Assembly (NCBI GenBank): GCA_964453155.1
Contig: CAYVQU010000214.1
Span: forward strand, 1-8,322
Origin: CAYVQU01 sp964453155
Lineage (GTDB): Bacteria > Chloroflexota > Anaerolineae > Anaerolineales > UBA11858
Length of the DNA: 8,322 nucleotides
Direction of reading: 5' to 3'
Within the stretch, counting starts at the first letter, position 1, and each line of letters opens with the position of its first letter. Below the pieces are notes generated by a model, which was not told where the DNA came from, did no database searches, and was given only the letters and a program-made list of their open reading frames with translations. Shown here one piece after another: positions 5,743 through 8,322 of this stretch. Position numbers and translations under genes: made by a program.

Positions 5743-7074
5743 TTATCTTTCCTGCCAAATCATGACCCGATTCCGTCCCGTTTCTTTGGCCTGATAAAGG
5801 GCATGGTCGGCGCGACCGAGGAGGGAGTCCAGGGAGATATCACTATCTCCATCCCAGCAGGCAATCCCTAGGCTGATGCTAATATTGACATCTACGCCCC
5901 CTTTGGTCATAGAAGTTTGTCCGACGAGGTGGCGGAGACGATCGGCGGAGGTGATGGCGGCATTGCAATCGGTTTCGGGCATCAGGATGGCAAATTCTTC
6001 ACCCCCATACCGGGCAAAAATATCCATCGTGCGGATGTTCTCTTTTAGAAAATTCGCTAAATTGATTAAAACCTGATCCCCAATGAGATGCCCATAAGTG
6101 TCGTTGACTTCTTTGAAGTGGTCGGCATCGATCAGAATGGCCGAGGTCGGGTGACCAAAGCGTTTAGCGCGCTCCATTTCCTTCTCGGCCAACTCAAAGA
6201 AATGCCGGCGGTTATAGATTTTTGTCAGGGGGTCGGTGATCGCCATCTGAACCAGGATTTCGTTTTGCTGGCGAAGTTCGGAGGTTCGTTCGGCAACTTC
6301 ATGTTCTAACTCAAAAGCAAAATCCCGCAGATCATTTTCACGTTCTTGGATCGATTTTGCCATCGTATTGAACACCATCCCCAGACGGCCGATTTCATTG
6401 CCATCATGTTCATTGGCGCGGGTTTCCAAATCGCCCTCTGCCATTTTAGCTGCCACCCCGGCAAGGTCAACCAGCGGGGTGGTGATTTGTTTAGCTAGCA
6501 AATAGGATAAACCAATGCCCACTACTAGGGTCATCCCCGCGATGGAAATACTCTGGAGGGTTAAATCTTGGATTTTCTGATCCAAGGGGGCGGTAGACAA
6601 ACCAATGGCGACCGCTCCCAAGGTTTGATTCCCGATCAAAATTGGTCGTCCAACCACCAATTGTTCGTCCTGCCACTCCAAATGTACCTGATCTTTTTCA
6701 TAATTGACCAACATTGCACCCATAGGATCGGCAACCATGGAGAAAATCATTACAGGTTCGGATGAATCGACCAAACTGGTGCCTTCGTGGCCATAAACCA
6801 CAAACATGGTAATGTTTTCATTGTTGCCAACTACCCGGGCAATATCCCTCAATTCGTCTAACTCCATCCGGTAGAGTTGGTCCCGCAGTGTTAATGGAAT
6901 GGTCTCGGTCAACAAGTTGGCCTGAATGATCATTTCATTCTCGAAGTTTTGCTGCTCGCGTTGGATCAAGAGAAAAGTCACCGCTGCGACAGTTAAGATG
7001 ACGACCAGACTCGTCAGGCTGGCGATCCGTAGACCGAGGTTGAGATTTCGCCAAAAGCGGATAAATCTGGACAT
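5743..7074 (-). CDS. Membrane diguanylate cyclase: extracytoplasmic sensor, HAMP, coiled coil, GGDEF
   Basis: This 443-residue enzyme should make cyclic di-GMP from two GTP. A first membrane helix (about 15-37) and a second (about 173-194) bracket an extracytoplasmic domain of about 135 residues (38-172), which ends in a CACHE/PAS-like strand pair (RPILIGNQTLGAVAIGLS). A HAMP linker follows (about 190-242, with TPLVDLAGVAAKMAEGDLE), then a coiled coil (243-277) and the catalytic domain (278-443). The active-site loop is GGEEF at 357-361. Metal and substrate residues D316, N324 and D333 are present. R348-x-x-D351 sits five residues before GGEEF, the spacing of the allosteric inhibitory I-site, so product feedback is expected. 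No EAL or HD-GYP phosphodiesterase domain is attached. The ATG at 7074 lies 6 nt after the lipoprotein stop and lacks its own clear Shine-Dalgarno, which suggests translational coupling to that gene. Confidence 0.95.
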   Translation of the reverse strand: MSRFIRFWRNLNLGLRIASLTSLVVILTVAAVTFLLIQREQQNFENEMIIQANLLTETIPLTLRDQLYRMELDELRDIARVVGNNENITMFVVYGHEGTSLVDSSEPVMIFSMVADPMGAMLVNYEKDQVHLEWQDEQLVVGRPILIGNQTLGAVAIGLSTAPLDQKIQDLTLQSISIAGMTLVVGIGLSYLLAKQITTPLVDLAGVAAKMAEGDLETRANEHDGNEIGRLGMVFNTMAKSIQERENDLRDFAFELEHEVAERTSELRQQNEILVQMAITDPLTKIYNRRHFFELAEKEMERAKRFGHPTSAILIDADHFKEVNDTYGHLIGDQVLINLANFLKENIRTMDIFARYGGEEFAILMPETDCNAAITSADRLRHLVGQTSMTKGGVDVNISISLGIACWDGDSDISLDSLLGRADHALYQAKETGRNRVMIWQER

Positions 7075-7080
7075 GAGATT

Positions 7081-8037
7081 TTAGGGTTTGGGCAAATCCT
7101 GAACAATTGCCATCATCTCTCGCATGCGGGAAAAGGCATGATCGATTCCCTCCGGAAACTGATCAAATTTGGAGGTTTGAAATGAATCCAGGATGGCTTG
7201 GGCGTTCTCATCATCGTGAGCGGTGGTCAATACCTGGATGATGGCTTCCAAAAGATCGGACTCAATATCAGCCCGGGCCACGACAACCTGGCGAGGAACT
7301 GGATTTGTGCGGGCTAGTTCCACCAATTGGGTGGCTGTTTCGGTGCCAAACGCGACATCATAATGATAATCATCGGTTGCTCCTGCGGCAACCAGGTCGC
7401 TCAAGACCCATTGGAGGGTGTTTTCATCATCGTAACTGAAAACAAAGCCAACATCTTCTGCAGCTACAGGATCGTTATAGGTCCGTTTGCCCTGGAGTGT
7501 CAGACCGGTTTCTACCAGGTGTACGGCGGGTAAGAGAAATCCAGAAGTGGAGTAAGGCGCATCCATAGCAACCATGGATCCGGGCAATTCGTCTATTGAC
7601 GTAATCCCACTCTCTTTAGAAGCGAAAATTACTGTGGAGTATTCTTCGACCCCAAACCGCCAGCGCCGCAGAATGGGTTGGGCCCCGGCCGCGTCACTAA
7701 TAATGGTTGCCGGGTAAATGCTGTCGAAATATAGATCGACTTCTCCAGTTTTTAGAAGTTGGGCCATCTCATCGATGCTGGCGGCAACCTTGACCTGTCC
7801 TTCAGTGATACCGAAAGCCGCAAGGTTTTCGGCTAAATAATCAGCCAAGGGTTGGGTCCCATCGATGACTTCCGCCGGATCATCGCTGATATCGCCTAAA
7901 ACAATGGCTTTGGGGGGGATCGTTGCGGTTGGGGTGATTGTTTCTGGTGTAGTCGTTGCAGCAGTTGGCGCGCAGGAACACCCCAACATGCATAAGATGC
8001 CAAGCAGCCAGACTTTCAGGAAGGTGCGATTTTGCAT
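7081..8037 (-). CDS. PhnD-like periplasmic-binding lipoprotein (phosphate/phosphonate-type SBP)
   Basis: This 318-residue solute-binding protein (type 2 periplasmic-binding fold) belongs to the PhnD/phosphate-phosphite-phosphonate binding group. From the chosen ATG, a basic N-terminus and hydrophobic core lead to a lipobox MLGC with lipidated C20, then a Thr/Pro-rich tether (about 23-43). The binding domain shows LADYLAENL (64-72), GEVDLYFDSIYPA (98-110), the ligand-loop-like STSGFLLPA (163-171), and VPRQVVVARADI (247-258), all typical of PhnD homologues. No phosphonate ATPase or permease gene is next to it in the window. Instead, the next gene is a diguanylate cyclase 6 nt away, so sensing rather than import is likely. 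The frame extends to a TTG at 8052 (five more residues). I prefer the ATG at 8037; neither start has a Shine-Dalgarno. The true ligand is unknown, since PhnD-like sensors can bind other compounds. Confidence 0.85.
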   Translation of the reverse strand: MQNRTFLKVWLLGILCMLGCSCAPTAATTTPETITPTATIPPKAIVLGDISDDPAEVIDGTQPLADYLAENLAAFGITEGQVKVAASIDEMAQLLKTGEVDLYFDSIYPATIISDAAGAQPILRRWRFGVEEYSTVIFASKESGITSIDELPGSMVAMDAPYSTSGFLLPAVHLVETGLTLQGKRTYNDPVAAEDVGFVFSYDDENTLQWVLSDLVAAGATDDYHYDVAFGTETATQLVELARTNPVPRQVVVARADIESDLLEAIIQVLTTAHDDENAQAILDSFQTSKFDQFPEGIDHAFSRMREMMAIVQDLPKP

Positions 8038-8097
8038 GGGTTTTTGAATCAATATTTGCTAAGTTTTAGATGTGTGACAAATGGTTGAACCGGACAA

Positions 8098-8103
8098 ATT
8101 ATA
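8098..8103 (-). promoter_or_regulatory. Candidate -10 box for the lipoprotein-cyclase operon
   Basis: On the minus strand these bases read TATAAT, an exact consensus -10. The -35 position 17 bases upstream reads CAGCTT, a weak match. A transcript would start near 8091, about 54 nt before the ATG at 8037. It is the only consensus -10 between the gene and the inverted repeat upstream. Confidence 0.5.
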
Positions 8104-8147
8104 CCTGTTTTTTCCAATCAAAGCTGATCATTTTCATGCCAAATGCG

Positions 8148-8156
8148 TGCTATACT
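8148..8156 (+). promoter_or_regulatory. Rightward extended -10 candidate
   Basis: TGCTATACT fits an extended -10 (TGn plus a hexamer one mismatch from TATAAT). There is no good -35. Transcription would start near 8163, run through the 16-bp inverted repeat and leave the window. It may serve a gene or small RNA to the right; nothing within the window confirms it. Confidence 0.3.
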
Positions 8157-8182
8157 ACTTTTGGTAACCTCCCAAACAGTCT

Positions 8183-8237
8183 AATAATGAAACCAGGAGT
8201 TCATGAAAAGGATTCTTGGTTTCCTGGTTTCATTATT
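8183..8237. repeat. Perfect 16-bp inverted repeat with 23-nt loop
   Basis: AATAATGAAACCAGGA (8183-8198) is exactly mirrored by TCCTGGTTTCATTATT (8222-8237). The loop contains a second copy of TGGTTTC (8217-8223) 8 bases before the one in the 3' arm (8225-8231), so GAAACCA (8189-8195) can pair with either. No run of T follows on either strand, so a classical terminator is not clear. It could be a terminator of a gene entering from the right, a leader structure, or a dispersed repeat element. Confidence 0.6.
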
Positions 8238-8322
8238 CAAACCTTCATCAACATTTTTCTAAAACCATATGTATCTTTTCAATGATTCGGGGGTGAAACA
8301 AAATCACACACCAACCCCAAGC

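Larger units (their letters stand above)
8053..8322. other. Intergenic region right of the lipoprotein gene; no convincing gene
   Basis: This A/T-rich stretch has no reading frame with recognisable protein features. It holds a leftward promoter candidate, a rightward extended -10, a short inverted repeat TTTGG(8160-8164)/CCAAA(8172-8176), and the perfect 16-bp inverted repeat at 8183-8237. From about 8240 to the end I see only a weak G-run/C-run pair (8289-8295 and 8311-8318). A gene on either strand may begin beyond the window. Confidence 0.6.

Noticed and set aside
5686..5871. 61-codon plus-strand frame after the mannosyltransferase gene
   Set aside because: It reads through the terminator and the antisense end of the cyclase gene.
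8038..8052. TTG start five codons upstream for the lipoprotein
   Set aside because: The ATG at 8037 gives a normal lipoprotein signal; the TTG has no Shine-Dalgarno and adds nothing. It cannot be fully excluded.
8070..8285. 71-codon plus-strand frame in the right intergenic region
   Set aside because: It runs through the promoter candidates and the 16-bp inverted repeat, has no ribosome site and no recognisable sequence features.

Overview
The window looks like an ordinary stretch of chromosome from a free-living, probably Gram-positive-like or monoderm environmental bacterium. Chloroflexota (Anaerolineae-type) is my best guess. It rests on the style of the proteins: MalF/MalG-type sugar permeases, a PIG-V-like mannosyltransferase, a Tat-exported sulfatase and a threonine/proline-rich lipoprotein linker, plus roughly balanced base composition. 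There is no rRNA or marker gene to confirm it. I see no tRNA, CRISPR array, transposase or phage gene.

Layout. (1) 55-615, plus strand: a flavodoxin-fold NAD(P)H-dependent FMN reductase or iron-sulfur flavoprotein with a four-cysteine cluster. It converges on (2) 671-2122, minus strand: a Tat-exported type I sulfatase. A long shared hairpin (616-672) between them probably terminates both. (3) The 241-base divergent region 2123-2363 is dense in signals: a 9-bp tandem repeat inside a nested inverted repeat upstream of the sulfatase, two opposed extended -10 elements, several short palindromes and a LacI-type operator. (4) 2364-5698, plus strand: a tight three-gene operon with 1-nt gaps, made of two sugar ABC permeases (the second with a large extracytoplasmic insertion) and a PIG-V-family membrane mannosyltransferase. 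(5) A perfect 14-bp hairpin (5707-5737) separates this operon from the convergent pair (6) 8037-5743, minus strand: a PhnD-like substrate-binding lipoprotein followed 6 nt later by a membrane HAMP-GGDEF diguanylate cyclase. (7) 8053-8322 has no convincing gene. It holds the probable promoter of the lipoprotein gene, a rightward extended -10, and a perfect 16-bp inverted repeat.

How the genes may work together. The LacI-type operator over the permease promoter suggests carbohydrate-regulated import. The divergent sulfatase could desulfate an extracellular glycan whose sugars are then imported, but the window has no substrate-binding protein, ATPase or glycosidase for this transporter, so the link is inference. 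The most system-like unit is the lipoprotein plus cyclase pair. It has no phosphonate permease or ATPase beside it, and looks like a ligand-sensing module in which a binding protein reports to a c-di-GMP synthase.
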